From NCBI GenBank assembly GCA_041391385.1, contig JAWKOD010000010.1, positions 1 through 25,357 of the forward strand: DNA of 25,357 bases. Direction: 5' to 3'. The stretch comes from CANIGN01 sp041391385 (GTDB lineage Bacteria; Bdellovibrionota; UBA2428). Every line of letters begins with the position of its first letter. Position 1 is the first letter of the stretch. This document shows, piece by piece, positions 1-6,325 of this stretch. A program made the position numbers and the translations under genes. Under the pieces are notes generated by a model. The model was not told where the DNA came from, did not search any database, and was given only the letters and a program-made list of their open reading frames with translations.

Positions 1-407
1 AGGGTTTCGCTCAGATTAGAAATTAAGTGAGATCTAAACCTAAGAGAAAATACTTCGCTTTCGCTATGGCCAATTTCACTAAAAATACACTTAGCAGAGG
101 TGCTAATTTTGGTTTTTCGCTTTGAATTCGGTACAAGTTTTTGTACGAACTCCTCTGGGAAGCCTCCTAGTTTAACAATTTTTTTTATAAGAGTAGAGCT
201 AGGGAGTATTCGATCTTCTTCCATATCTTTAATTAATGAGAGGGAGATATGAAGTTTTTTAGCGAGTGTGGTTTGTGAATATCCGTACAAAGTCCTTAAA
301 GACAAAACAAAACGGCCAAACGTTAATGGGCCGCCTAGCTTCTCAAGAAGTTCACTAGCAGATCTTACATTTCTCATATGTGTATCGTTCTTGACTAGGT
401 TAAGCAT
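1..407 (-). CDS. Double-HTH antitoxin-like regulator, N-terminal part (continues at the right edge)
   Basis: The frame is open from an ATG at 407 to the left edge. Residues about 33-75 form an XRE-type helix-turn-helix (GYSQTTLAKKLHISLSLI). An alternative ATG lies at 377. The last two bases of the frame (CT) join the first base of the right-edge frame without loss of phase. The junction completes a second HTH domain of the HigA-like type (HTH_37), encoded at 24910-25357. If the molecule is circular the gene is 855 nt and encodes 284 aa. It starts 5 bp after the TumA-like stop, so it is probably the third gene of that operon. Presumed role: DNA-binding repressor or antitoxin. No matching HigB-type toxin is seen beside it. 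The HTH call is firm; the exact role is inference. Confidence 0.7.
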   Translation of the reverse strand, partial: MLNLVKNDTHMRNVRSASELLEKLGGPLTFGRFVLSLRTLYGYSQTTLAKKLHISLSLIKDMEEDRILPSSTLIKKIVKLGGFPEEFVQKLVPNSKRKTKISTSAKCIFSEIGHSESEVFSLRFRSHLISNLSET

Positions 408-411
408 AGAA

Positions 412-807
412 TCATTGATTAGAGGCTTTTTTTTCTGCTTTAGATTCACACTCAAATACGATTGTGTCGTAAAGAGCTACGGGTTTGAAGCTGATTCTTT
501 CGCCATTTGGAACTTCAATGAGTTCTATGATTTTTAAATCCGCTAAGACTCTAACGTCTCTAAGTACGTTTGAGGTGTCTTTATTTAAAAGCTTAGCAAG
601 AGCAGAAATTGAAGCGGGTTTTTTTTCAGCTATGGCCAAAAAAGCTTCAAAGCGAGAGGCTGTCATTGTTCTCATCATAGAGTCAAAAGAATCACAATAC
701 ATTACTCCCGTATGTACATAGGGCTTGTTTGTTTTAACTGCGATTTTCATTTGTTTAATAGCATGATCTAAGGGGAATTTTTTTAACTTAAAGGTAAATG
801 TTTTCAT
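412..807 (-). CDS. TumA-like winged-helix antitoxin (HVO_A0114-type DNA-binding protein)
   Basis: This 131-residue protein has a winged-helix DNA-binding region at residues about 50-115 (MTASRFEAFLAIAEKKPASI, then SALAKLLNKDTSNVLRDVRV) followed by a beta-wing (LIELIEVPNGERISFKP). This is the arrangement of the HVO_A0114-type proteins that serve as antitoxins to TumE (DUF6516) toxins. Its ATG overlaps the TGA of the upstream toxin gene (ATGA), which implies coupled translation. It should neutralise the toxin and repress the operon. The two tandem 16-bp sites at 1172-1203 are the likely operator. Family assignment is from pattern memory; the pairing with a TumE-like protein raises confidence. 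Confidence 0.7.
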   Translation of the reverse strand: MKTFTFKLKKFPLDHAIKQMKIAVKTNKPYVHTGVMYCDSFDSMMRTMTASRFEAFLAIAEKKPASISALAKLLNKDTSNVLRDVRVLADLKIIELIEVPNGERISFKPVALYDTIVFECESKAEKKASNQ

Positions 808-1151
808 TCTTCATCTCCAAACAGTGAGGGCATAATATCTACATCAAATCGGTCTTTAACTTTTTTAGCGAAAAGCTCCATTGCATCATCAAGTGATGTC
901 CATTCAAAGCTTATGCCTTGCCCCTCCTCATCAATGTGGAAGTGGGGCCCCTTACCTTTATGGCAATCAACTAAAACCCTCTCTAAGTTGTTGTCTGGAT
1001 TAAAAGCAATCCAGCTAAACTTATAGCCCTCTGGGTAATCTAATGGTGCTTCGATCGCATCAATTCTGTAGAGGTCCATACTTACGGTTAACTTTCTATT
1101 GTCAGGCAGATTAACTGTGTATTCAAAGTCGTATATTAAGGATGCCTTCAC
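804..1151 (-). CDS. TumE-like toxin (DUF6516 family)
   Basis: The 115-residue protein carries the features of the TumE/DUF6516 toxin family: an N-terminal beta-rich region, a charged segment with CHKGKGPHFHID at residues about 63-74, and a C-terminal helix (WTSLDDAMELFAKKVKDRF). Only a GTG at 1149-1151 fits as start. There is no room for a ribosome binding site, because the predicted transcription start is within one or two bases of the GTG, so the mRNA is probably leaderless. It is followed with an ATGA overlap by a winged-helix antitoxin gene, the usual toxin-first order for this family. The HxH in the motif belongs to this family and is not a relaxase motif. Confidence 0.72.
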   Translation of the reverse strand: MKASLIYDFEYTVNLPDNRKLTVSMDLYRIDAIEAPLDYPEGYKFSWIAFNPDNNLERVLVDCHKGKGPHFHIDEEGQGISFEWTSLDDAMELFAKKVKDRFDVDIMPSLFGDEE

Positions 1152-1159
1152 TAAATACC

Positions 1160-1203
1160 ATTATATCATACTTGTAGTGAAATACAACTGTATTGAAATA
1201 CAA
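1160..1203 (-). promoter_or_regulatory. Promoter and tandem operator of the tumE-tumA operon
   Basis: On the minus strand a perfect TATAAT (1160-1165) lies 16 bp from TTGTAT (1182-1187). The expected start is about 1152-1153, next to the GTG at 1151. On the plus strand two directly adjacent 16-bp copies, TTGTAGTGAAATACAA (1172-1187) and CTGTATTGAAATACAA (1188-1203), cover the -35 region. Each is an imperfect palindrome. This is a typical layout for autorepression by the antitoxin; the binding protein is inferred. Confidence 0.65.
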
Positions 1204-1270
1204 GAAAACTTATGTAAACTCAAAGCTTTGGCAGTCTAGGATTTCTAATAGTTTTAGCTATTTACCATTG

Positions 1271-1299
1271 TTGACAAGTCTCGGTAACTAAGTTACCAT
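1271..1299 (+). promoter_or_regulatory. Promoter with a palindromic operator for the DUF4258-like TA pair
   Basis: A consensus TTGACA (1271-1276) and TACCAT (1294-1299) are separated by 17 bp. The spacer holds a perfect inverted repeat, GGTAAC-TAA-GTTACC (1283-1297), so a bound protein would block RNA polymerase. The predicted start, about 1305-1307, coincides with the GTG of the toxin gene. Confidence 0.68.
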
Positions 1300-1306
1300 G
1301 TCTTAA

Positions 1307-1597
1307 GTGGCTTCAGATAAACAGCTTGTAACTGCCGTGAGACTGCACATTAATTCGTTAAATTTCTTGGTCATTGAGGGCAGTCACGCTGCTAAAAGAG
1401 GAATTGAACGCTTTATAAGCAATAACGACATTAAGTCTGTTGCTAAGAATATCGTCAGAAGCTACGTGGATACAGATAAGCGTGTGATTTTGGAAGGTAG
1501 AGATTTGAGTGACCGATTGCTACGAGTGGTTGCTGTAATAGAAAAGCTAGATACTGGTCCTGTGGTGATAGTAACGGTTATGAGAATTAGAGGTTAA
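1307..1597 (+). CDS. DUF4258-like toxin of a type II toxin-antitoxin pair
   Basis: The 96-residue basic protein has the DUF4258-like pattern of a His followed by an Arg-rich helix (SHAAKRGIERFISNNDIKSV, residues about 26-45) and C-terminal beta strands (DRLLRVVAVIEK, GPVVIVTVMRI). Proteins of this kind resemble RelE/MqsR-like ribonuclease toxins and are commonly paired with an HTH antitoxin, as here. The GTG at 1307 is the start and there is no Shine-Dalgarno in front of it; the promoter position implies a leaderless transcript. The antitoxin gene follows after 2 bp. The toxic activity is inferred from family and context. Confidence 0.6.
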   Translation: MASDKQLVTAVRLHINSLNFLVIEGSHAAKRGIERFISNNDIKSVAKNIVRSYVDTDKRVILEGRDLSDRLLRVVAVIEKLDTGPVVIVTVMRIRG

Positions 1598-1599
1598 TT

Positions 1600-2007
1600 A
1601 TGAAAAAGTCGAAGCTACAAATAACAAAACAAATTTTGATTTCTGGTATTCCTGTGTCTAAAACAAGCTACGGAGATGCTTTTAGTGCGCAAGTACTAAG
1701 GGATTGTGAAGAACTGGCTCTAAAGGCCATTGTAGAGAATAACTTCCAGATCACAGGTGAAGAAGTTGAACTTTTAAGGAAACACTTAAACTTCAAAGTA
1801 AGGCAATTCGCAGCGCTGTTTAAAGTCTCGCATCCAGCAGTTCTAAAATGGGAAAAAAGCCGTGAGCCTTTAGACTCCTACACACAATTAGCGATTAAGT
1901 ATTTTATTTCAGATAGATTCAAAGTCAGACTTCCTAAGTTCGACAAGATACTAAGCCCTGAAAAAGGCTCAACGAAGCTTCCTTTTATAGAGGCTAAAGC
2001 AGCATAG
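1600..2007 (+). CDS. HTH antitoxin partner of the DUF4258-like toxin
   Basis: The 135-residue protein has a central to C-terminal helix-turn-helix at residues about 65-105 (LRKHLNFKVRQFAALFKVSH, then PAVLKWEKSREPL). This resembles the DNA-binding half of MqsA/HigA-type antitoxins. The N-terminal half would contact the toxin; it lacks the zinc-binding cysteines of true MqsA. The ATG lies 2 bp after the toxin stop. The protein probably represses its own promoter through the palindrome at 1283-1297. A T-rich hairpin overlaps its stop codon. Confidence 0.62.
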   Translation: MKKSKLQITKQILISGIPVSKTSYGDAFSAQVLRDCEELALKAIVENNFQITGEEVELLRKHLNFKVRQFAALFKVSHPAVLKWEKSREPLDSYTQLAIKYFISDRFKVRLPKFDKILSPEKGSTKLPFIEAKAA

Positions 2008-2022
2008 CTGTCGCTTTTTTTT
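1996..2022 (+). terminator. Probable intrinsic terminator of the DUF4258-like TA operon
   Basis: A short hairpin (CAGC-ATA-GCTG, with outer AAAG pairing to CTTT across a small bulge) is followed by eight T residues at 2015-2022. It overlaps the antitoxin stop codon. The stem is weak but the T-run is good. Confidence 0.45.
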
Positions 2023-2599
2023 AATTATCTTCAGAGAGCAGCTTCTTTTGGACTGTCTTGCCCCGCCAGCCATTTTTGATCATTCCTTCAATGCAGAAAT
2101 ATCTACCATAAACTGACTCTGGAAAAGGTGCGTAATCAAAACTGCCTTTTTTGAAGCATTGAAAATCCATAGTTCCATTAAAGACGTGGCGATTTGGATG
2201 TCCCTCAATAATAGCTTCAATGTCGTAAACTATGTTCAAGCTTGAACCTCTAAGATTCCATATAGCCCAATGAATATCTAAGGCATGAACTCGGTCTTTT
2301 ACTGGATTAGTATTACAGATTGATTCAACAAGGTGCAGGTCAAATCTCTGAAAAAAAGAGCTGGCAACTTCGTGATCCCAAAAAAGATTCTCAAACGCAT
2401 ACCAAGCCGCTAAGACCTTCTGCGGAATAACTTCTCCTCTGACCCTACCCGCATTGTCGTAGTCCGAAGGTTGAAGTTCTAAATCTCTACTAATGATCCT
2501 AGGTTCTGAGGGGACAAATCCATAACCGCAAAGAGAGCTTCCTTTTTCTTGGGCAACAACTTCCCGAAGGCGCTCATTGATATGTATTGTGTTTTTCAT
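2021..2599 (-). CDS. Unrecognised 192-residue cytoplasmic protein
   Basis: I do not recognise this protein. It has no signal peptide or membrane segment, is rich in aromatic residues in the middle (VLAAWYAFENLFWDHEVASS, ALDIHWAIWNLRG) and ends in a basic tail (NGWRGKTVQKKLL). The ATG at 2599 is preferred; a GTG at 2611 in the same frame would add four residues, and neither has a clear Shine-Dalgarno. It is convergent with the DUF4258-like TA operon and monocistronic. The length and continuous reading frame support a real gene. Confidence 0.55.
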   Translation of the reverse strand: MKNTIHINERLREVVAQEKGSSLCGYGFVPSEPRIISRDLELQPSDYDNAGRVRGEVIPQKVLAAWYAFENLFWDHEVASSFFQRFDLHLVESICNTNPVKDRVHALDIHWAIWNLRGSSLNIVYDIEAIIEGHPNRHVFNGTMDFQCFKKGSFDYAPFPESVYGRYFCIEGMIKNGWRGKTVQKKLLSEDN

Positions 2600-2787
2600 C
2601 TCTAAATTCACTTTCTTGTTAGAACTTATTACGAGTAAGGATTGGCTATAATATCAAAATTCAACGCTGCGATATAGGACGAATTCGTTGCTTATTGTTC
2701 AAAGTATTTACAAAAAACAGCAAGTTTTCATAGCTATTCACGTAATCTGTCTAATGTTTGATCAGGCTACCATGATACAATTTTTTG

Positions 2788-3435
2788 ATGCTAATTAGAG
2801 CACTTCTGATAGTTGCGGCTCTCTTAGGAAAAGAAGTCTATTCACAGGAGCTCAAGCAATTTAAAAAGAACAAAGATCAGCTAAGTCAGCTTTGCAGTTT
2901 AGCCAAAAAGGAAGCCCACAGCCTAATAGAGCAAGGTTTAATTTCTACTGAAAAACTTAATTGGTACCTTCGTAGTTGTGCGGATAAGTCCGCTCCCTTG
3001 GAACTAGATTTATCGAATATGAACTTTGAGAACAATTCTCGGCCAAGTCAAAGCGGGGTCTTAGAAAAATCAAAAAAGACACCAGTAGCTGTCCAGCCAT
3101 CAAACGAGTTATTAGACCAAGTGGAAGTAGCTTCAAAAGGTGAAATGGGATTTAACTCATTAGAAAACGAAATTATTGCGAGCAACGAGTCGACGCCATT
3201 TGCTCAAGGTAGGGGATCTTTGCGGCAGTCCGATAAAGAACAAAGAAGCCAGCTCCAAGAAGCGTCTGCCGAGGTAGTGATGATCTGTTGTAAAAAAAGA
3301 GAATATAGCTATCTCAAATATTGCCGTGGCATGGTTAACCAGATGGTTGCAATCCCAAGATTAGAATACTTATGGCTTCAAAGTAAAACACAGGAACAGG
3401 CTCTCCCAGAAAAACAAATAATAGCCGCCCATTAA
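2788..3435 (+). CDS. Exported protein of unknown function
   Basis: The 215-residue product begins with a Sec-type signal peptide (MLIRALLIVAALLGKEVYS, cleavage near residue 19-20). A hydrophilic, Ser/Glu/Lys-rich middle looks disordered. The C-terminal segment has a CC pair and a further Cys (MICCKKREYSYLKYCRGM), so disulfide bonding in the periplasm is possible. The ATG at 2788 follows an in-frame TTG at 2785 that is probably not used. No family is recognised. It lies just upstream of the inverted-repeat region and may belong to the conjugation functions, but nothing in the sequence proves that. Confidence 0.5.
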   Translation: MLIRALLIVAALLGKEVYSQELKQFKKNKDQLSQLCSLAKKEAHSLIEQGLISTEKLNWYLRSCADKSAPLELDLSNMNFENNSRPSQSGVLEKSKKTPVAVQPSNELLDQVEVASKGEMGFNSLENEIIASNESTPFAQGRGSLRQSDKEQRSQLQEASAEVVMICCKKREYSYLKYCRGMVNQMVAIPRLEYLWLQSKTQEQALPEKQIIAAH

Positions 3436-3464
3436 AAAATAAAAAGAAACTTTAGTTATCCAAA

Positions 3465-3488
3465 GCCCTTCCTAAGATCAGGAAGGGC
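3465..3488. repeat. 9-bp perfect hairpin after the exported-protein gene
   Basis: GCCCTTCCT (3465-3473) and AGGAAGGGC (3480-3488) form a GC-rich stem with a 6-nt loop 30 bp after the stop at 3435. There is no T-run on either strand, so it is not a standard intrinsic terminator. It could still stabilise a 3' end or be part of the structured region to its right. Confidence 0.5.
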
Positions 3489-3510
3489 GACGGGGGATGG
3501 TTGATCTTCT

Positions 3511-3698
3511 CCTTAAATATCTACAATTAATTACATATAAAATTAAAAATTACATTTCTTCTCAAAGATACGCTTAAGCTCCTGACCTCGGTATCACTTA
3601 TGTGGGACCGAGGTCAGGAGCTTAAGCGTATCTGGCGCTACATATGGAACTCACTATAACCAACTGTTTTCGCTAGCTTTAATTGTAGATATTTAAGG
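3511..3698. repeat. Nested inverted repeat, candidate oriT
   Basis: Two perfect 20-bp arms (3511-3530 and 3679-3698) face each other. Between them lies a second perfect inverted repeat of 27 bp per arm (3566-3592 and 3607-3633) with a 14-nt spacer that itself can pair (CAC/GTG around TTAT). No coding capacity is seen. The region sits directly beyond the 3' end of the conjugation operon, next to genes for a candidate relaxation protein and a small DNA-binding-like protein. That is where an oriT is often placed. Alternatives are a MITE (no clear target duplication is seen) or a single-strand origin. Confidence 0.5.
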
Positions 3699-3720
3699 GT
3701 TTTCTAATGCTCTCCATGTA

Positions 3721-3731
3721 ACCTATTAGGT
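3721..3731. repeat. Short palindrome, possible protein-binding site
   Basis: ACCTA-T-TAGGT is a perfect 11-bp palindrome. The adjoining GGTAACCAAGT (from 3729) is close to the left part of the operator at 1283 (GGTAACTAAGT). The function is unknown. The rest of 3436-3890 holds only the repeats described here and the terminator at 3826-3868. Confidence 0.35.
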
Positions 3732-3825
3732 AACCAAGTATTAGAACTTCGTTTATATTCTTTATAGGTCGCTGAGAATTCCAAGCTATCCATTAAAGAG
3801 ATTCGATTTTTCATTTAGAAAATGC

Positions 3826-3868
3826 AAAAAACCCTCAAGAGAAAATCACTTTCTCTTGAGGGTTTTTT
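3826..3868 (-). terminator. Bidirectional intrinsic terminator of the conjugation operon
   Basis: Arms CCCTCAAGAGAAA (3832-3844) and TTTCTCTTGAGGG (3850-3862) pair perfectly around a 5-nt loop. The stem is flanked by six A (3826-3831) and six T (3863-3868), so it works in both directions. It lies 22 bp beyond the last gene of the minus-strand operon. Confidence 0.88.
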
Positions 3869-3890
3869 CGAAACTTACGAAAATATTTTA

Positions 3891-4331
3891 TTAAGCGGCA
3901 GAAATCTCCGCGGAAGTTGTTTCGATGCTTGGACTTTCTATTAAAGAATCCGTGGCTTTTGCTTTAGGTGCCCTGCCTTTAGTTTTGACTGGAGGCACGT
4001 AGTCTCCCTGATCTTTACGAGCCTGCTCAGTTTCCTTGAGCTTTTCCTTTAGAGAAGCAATCATTTTTTGGCATAGTTCTTCTGAAAAAACTTCTTCGTT
4101 GTATTCTTTTGTTTCAGTCTGTAGCTCTTTAACAACCGCTCCAGCTGTCCAGTGCTTAGAGATTTTGATTTTTAACTCGCATCTTTTAGCTTCTCGTAAA
4201 AGCGCGCCTAGAAATTCCTCCGTACTTAGCTTTCTACTTGAGCCGCTTTTGGCCATCTCTAAAAGCTCATTGAGGTCTGTTTGAGCTTCAGTTGTTAATG
4301 GGATGTATCTTTTATCTTTGTTATTAGTCAT
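3891..4331 (-). CDS. Small DNA-binding-like protein, possible relaxosome accessory factor
   Basis: The 146-residue protein is the last gene of the conjugation operon. Residues about 9-52 (RYIPLTTEAQTDLNELLEMA, then STEEFLGALLREAKRC) look like a strand followed by two helices, as in ribbon-helix-helix or MobC-type accessory proteins. A charged coiled-coil-like stretch (EELCQKMIASLKEKLKETEQ) follows, then a basic, Pro/Lys-rich tail. It overlaps the preceding gene by 4 bp. Its position between the candidate relaxation protein and the nested inverted repeat suggests binding at oriT. The fold and role are inferred. Confidence 0.45.
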   Translation of the reverse strand: MTNNKDKRYIPLTTEAQTDLNELLEMAKSGSSRKLSTEEFLGALLREAKRCELKIKISKHWTAGAVVKELQTETKEYNEEVFSEELCQKMIASLKEKLKETEQARKDQGDYVPPVKTKGRAPKAKATDSLIESPSIETTSAEISAA

Positions 4332-5035
4332 TTTATTTTCTCCTCTATGGTTTTTAAAAAAGTCTCTTTTTCTAACAATTTGCTATTAAGCAAAACTATT
4401 CTCGTTCTTAACTGACTGTGATTTCTTTTCTGGTTTTGGGCGATTTGGGTAAGAGCCTCCTGATAAAGAGTAAAAATGCTTTTTGCATATGCAAAAACAA
4501 TAAAATAATCACATTGGGTGAGTAAGACGTCCTCAATACCAAGTAAACGCTCTCTAATTCTTCGCTTTGTTTTTAGAGATTTTTCAACTTCAAGTCCGAT
4601 GACAATTCGTTTACTTTCAGGAGTGAGGGTGAAAATTACAGCTCCATCTGGCTGATAGGAAAATTTGAACAGTTCGCTTGAAATATTACTTCTTAAGATC
4701 CCAAGTCTCATTTCAAACTCACTAATCCACGTAGCATCTTTAAAATTACTTACAAAAAGTTCTCTAATTTCTGAAACTATCAAATCGTGATCCGTATACG
4801 TGCTACTTAAACCAGCTACAGGTTTCGCTACGACGTATTTTTTTGCTCCTACCCCACGTGATTTTATGTCGATAAGGGAGGGAAGCTTTTGCGAAATTCC
4901 AATAATACTTTTCATAGCAGCTTGACGGCTTACTGATGAAAAGAATGAGTTCCGAAGCTCCGAGAAGCTAACGACTCTTTGAATGAGAATGTAGTTTAAA
5001 ACTTCTGATTGTCTTTCGTTTAAAAGTCCGTACAT
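4328..5035 (-). CDS. Candidate replication-relaxation (Replic_Relax-like) protein, winged helix plus nuclease-like domain
   Basis: The 235-residue protein starts with a winged-helix-like region (residues 5-70: LNERQSEVLNYILIQRVVSF). From residue about 120 it has the pattern PDGAVIF...IVIGLEVEKSLKTK, i.e. Asp, then ExE...K. This resembles PD-(D/E)XK nuclease-like cores and the replication-relaxation family found on mobile plasmids. It lies directly after the coupling ATPase gene and before a small DNA-binding-like gene. It is the only candidate for the DNA-processing enzyme, because no HUH (HxH with catalytic Tyr) relaxase is visible on the replicon. Similarity is by eye only; it could instead be a regulator. 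Confidence 0.45.
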   Translation of the reverse strand: MYGLLNERQSEVLNYILIQRVVSFSELRNSFFSSVSRQAAMKSIIGISQKLPSLIDIKSRGVGAKKYVVAKPVAGLSSTYTDHDLIVSEIRELFVSNFKDATWISEFEMRLGILRSNISSELFKFSYQPDGAVIFTLTPESKRIVIGLEVEKSLKTKRRIRERLLGIEDVLLTQCDYFIVFAYAKSIFTLYQEALTQIAQNQKRNHSQLRTRIVLLNSKLLEKETFLKTIEEKIK

Positions 5036-6325
5036 TTACTTTCCCCCTATGGCTAAGGCCTTAACTTTACATTTTTGAATTTTTTTGGAATTTGGAAGAT
5101 TTATCTCAATAACCGCAATTCCTCTTTTTAGGTTTTTAAATTCGTTTGGTTCTAGGTACCAAACCCGTTCCTCTTTAAGCCTTCCCTTTATAGATCCACC
5201 CGATGCTTCAGGAGGAGTAGCTAAAAAATCGAAAAATCCACCTAGAAATCCTATTCCCGCTTTATCTTTAAATGAAATATCGCCGAAATGCTTTGCCCAA
5301 CTATCTGCATCCTTATGAGAGTTCTGTTGGTGTATTATTTTAACGGCCGTATTTGTCATAATTTGCATGGTGAAATTAGGAGAAACAGAATCTAAGTCTG
5401 AGAGCGTTTGAGTTGAAAGTGTAAGCATTATTCTTGAGCTTCTAGCTGTCTGAACTAACGCCTCAAGTCCTTGGTAAGCAACTCCATGAAGCTCATCAAC
5501 AAAAACCGAAATCGTGGGACTAACGCTTCCCCCACTCGCTCTTTTTGCAGATAAATTTCCTACTTTTAAAAGAAGAAGCCTACCTACTACTCCTGCGGAG
5601 TCTAAGTTTGAAAGTTTTTGAAGCCCAACGTAGATACAAGATGGAGTTTCTCCCAAATCTTCAACCTTAAGCTCTGGTAGCTCAGTGCTACTTTCTAAAA
5701 ATTTAATCCAAGGACTAGAAACAATATTTTGAACTACTGCGCCCAACCCTGAATGTTTTTCTTTATATTCTCCTACTTTCATCTCAAAAAGTGGCGTGAA
5801 TTTGGCTCGAATTAGGGGGTTTTTAATAGATATTATGATGTCTTTATAAGTATCAAGACTGTGACAAATCCGAGCTAGCTCTATAAAGCTTGGCTCTTCT
5901 TGTAGTTCCTTACAGATTTCTAAATATCCAGTAAGAAGTGACCTTGCGAACTCTTTGTAATAACTTTGTTGAAACTTATCTGCACAAGCTGTGAAAAAAT
6001 TTGAAACTACTTCGTGCACTTCTCCCTTAAGAGGGTTGAAATAGCAATTTCCATCGGGGTTTCTTGAAAAAACAATGCGTTGAAACGAAGAAGAGAACCC
6101 AGAAATTAAATCTGGATCCCCTTTTCCATCAACTATAAGAACGGATTTTTGAGCTTTTAAATCCTGATAAATGAGGCTTTTAAGTGTGGTACTCTTTCCA
6201 GAACCAGTCATGCCTACGACTAAAGTGTGACTTCTCCGAGCTTCATCAGGAATAAATACTGGAAAAGGAATTAGGCTTTTTTGTCTGCCAATAAATACCT
6301 TATTGAGCTGCGACTCCTCTTTCAT
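5036..6325 (-). CDS. Type IV coupling protein (VirD4/TraD-like ATPase), soluble form
   Basis: The 429-residue ATPase has Walker A GMTGSGKST at 38-46, Walker B ISVFVDELHG at 272-281, and the TARSSRIMLTLSTQTLSDL segment (293-311) typical of TraD/HerA-type motors. Coupling proteins deliver the relaxase-DNA complex to the secretion channel. Usual members have two N-terminal membrane helices; this one starts almost directly at the nucleotide-binding domain and shows none, like the soluble coupling ATPases of some reduced systems. It overlaps the VirB10-like gene by 26 bp. Motor identity is firm; the coupling role is inferred from the operon. Confidence 0.8.
   Translation of the reverse strand: MKEESQLNKVFIGRQKSLIPFPVFIPDEARRSHTLVVGMTGSGKSTTLKSLIYQDLKAQKSVLIVDGKGDPDLISGFSSSFQRIVFSRNPDGNCYFNPLKGEVHEVVSNFFTACADKFQQSYYKEFARSLLTGYLEICKELQEEPSFIELARICHSLDTYKDIIISIKNPLIRAKFTPLFEMKVGEYKEKHSGLGAVVQNIVSSPWIKFLESSTELPELKVEDLGETPSCIYVGLQKLSNLDSAGVVGRLLLLKVGNLSAKRASGGSVSPTISVFVDELHGVAYQGLEALVQTARSSRIMLTLSTQTLSDLDSVSPNFTMQIMTNTAVKIIHQQNSHKDADSWAKHFGDISFKDKAGIGFLGGFFDFLATPPEASGGSIKGRLKEERVWYLEPNEFKNLKRGIAVIEINLPNSKKIQKCKVKALAIGGK

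Noticed and set aside
268..537. Plus-strand open frame over the left-edge genes
   Set aside because: It is antisense to the TumA-like and double-HTH genes, both of which have recognisable domains.
934..948. HFH motif (PHFHID) as a relaxase HUH motif
   Set aside because: It lies in a 115-aa TumE-like protein with no upstream catalytic Tyr domain; the motif fits that toxin family.
3465..3488. GC-rich hairpin as an intrinsic terminator
   Set aside because: Neither strand has a T-run after the stem.
3511..3698. Nested inverted repeat as a MITE with target duplication
   Set aside because: Bases just outside the 20-bp arms do not form a clear direct repeat; kept only as an alternative.
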